From: Physcomitrium patens
Taxonomy: Eukaryota; Streptophyta; Bryopsida; Funariales; Funariaceae
NCBI RefSeq assembly: GCF_000002425.4
Contig: NC_037258.1
Location: 2,463,964 to 2,527,963 of the forward strand
Length of the DNA: 64,000 nt
Direction: 5' to 3'
Positions 63,210 to 64,000 of this stretch are shown one piece after another (within the stretch, counting starts at the first letter, position 1; every line of letters starts with the position of its first letter). A program made the position numbers and the translations under genes. The notes beneath the pieces were generated by a model that worked only from the letters and a program-made list of their open reading frames with translations, made no database searches and was not told the DNA's origin.

Positions 63210-64000
63210 ATTTTTTACATTCTTTTTATTCAATACAACATTATATTTTGTAAATAGATCTATAAAAATTTAATCAATCTTCTATTAATTAAATTTTATA
63301 ATTTTTAAATATAATATATTTAAAATTTAATATTTTAATTAATTTTATATAGCATGTAACTTTCATCTAATAGCAAAAAAATAATATTTTTTAAATATAT
63401 TATATAAAAAGATATGATTAGATTTGGACAAGAAATATAAATGATGATAAAGTATAAGAAATTTTTTTAAACTACCTTTAAAAATCTGAAACAACCCTAA
63501 AATATTAACTAATATAATATATTTTTTTTAATAATTTATAAAATTTTACAAAATAAATAAAATATAAAATTCTAATAATTTTTTTCTTATCATTTCAAGA
63601 CTTTATAGACATGCTTAATAAAAAATTAACTAAATATAGATTTTTATATAAAGGATTTGAATTAAAAAAAACTAAATAAGATATGATCTTGAATTTAAAA
63701 TATTTTTTGTAAATACAAATTAGAAAGAGATTTAATATTATTAATTAAAAAAATTTGTTAATAATAATTTAATATATTAAATTATTAAAATTTTCTAGCA
63801 TAAATATAATAAAAATCTATCATTTTGAGAAATAAATTTATAAAATAAAATTTATATTAAAAAAATAATACCATAAAGTGACTTTATAAGAATTTTATTT
63901 TTTATTAACAAAATTAATTAATGATATTATTTAGGATAAAAATCATTTATTCAAATATAAATATATTCCAGTATTAATTCTTAGTTATCTTTATAATGTG
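63210..64000. other. Extremely AT-rich sequence, no gene seen
   Basis: No reading frame, LTR or element domain was recognised to the end of the window. Confidence 0.5.

Overview
This is a land-plant nuclear window, most likely from a moss such as Physcomitrium/Physcomitrella. That assignment is an inference from small intron-bearing plant genes in lower-AT islands, very AT-rich surroundings, many (TA)n microsatellites and chromodomain Ty3/gypsy retrotransposons. Only two protein genes can be named with confidence. One is a VQ-motif protein gene on the + strand (9659-10849, two exons). The other is the nuclear gene for the mitochondrial F1 ATP synthase beta subunit on the - strand (22255-25104, five exons, 553 residues, every intron with GT..AG ends in the correct phase). 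Several other lower-AT islands (about 4.2-5.2, 6.0-7.6, 15.7-16.6, 18.1-19.4 and 38.9-41.5 kb) look like transcribed or formerly genic DNA, but no protein could be recognised in them. Layout, left part: 0.7-2.1 kb holds a decayed Ty3/gypsy pol whose C terminus carries a PHD finger instead of a chromodomain. The 2.1-26.9 kb stretch carries the two genes and the islands, separated by AT-rich spacers with (TA)n arrays. From 26.9 to 36.6 kb there are fragments of one old gypsy family (family 1, LTR about 550 bp) in both orientations. Right part: 38.9-41.5 kb is a lower-AT island with small tandem duplications, followed by a degenerate 119-bp tandem repeat. From 43.05 to 61.4 kb there is a three-level nest. 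An old family-1 element (B) is interrupted by a family-2 element (46551-58991, LTR 373 bp, target duplication GAAGT). That element is itself interrupted by a young family-1 element on the - strand (48646-55014, LTR 552 bp, target duplication CCTTT). Another LTR of family 1 lies at 61.4-63.2 kb and is split by a 1.2-kb insertion. Both younger elements have gag, then pol in the -1 frame (protease, RT, RNase H, integrase, chromodomain), then a further small reading frame, called ORF3 here. ORF3 carries a conserved G-H-Y-x-W-L-x-G-P-x-N-H-L block and is recognisable in five copies of different age in this window. The family-2 LTR carries several perfect heat-shock elements upstream of its TATA box. 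Nearly every disabling change seen in these elements is a C-to-T or G-to-A change, as expected for decay of methylated DNA. ORF3, the heat-shock elements in a gypsy LTR and the PHD-finger gypsy pol are the observations most worth following up.
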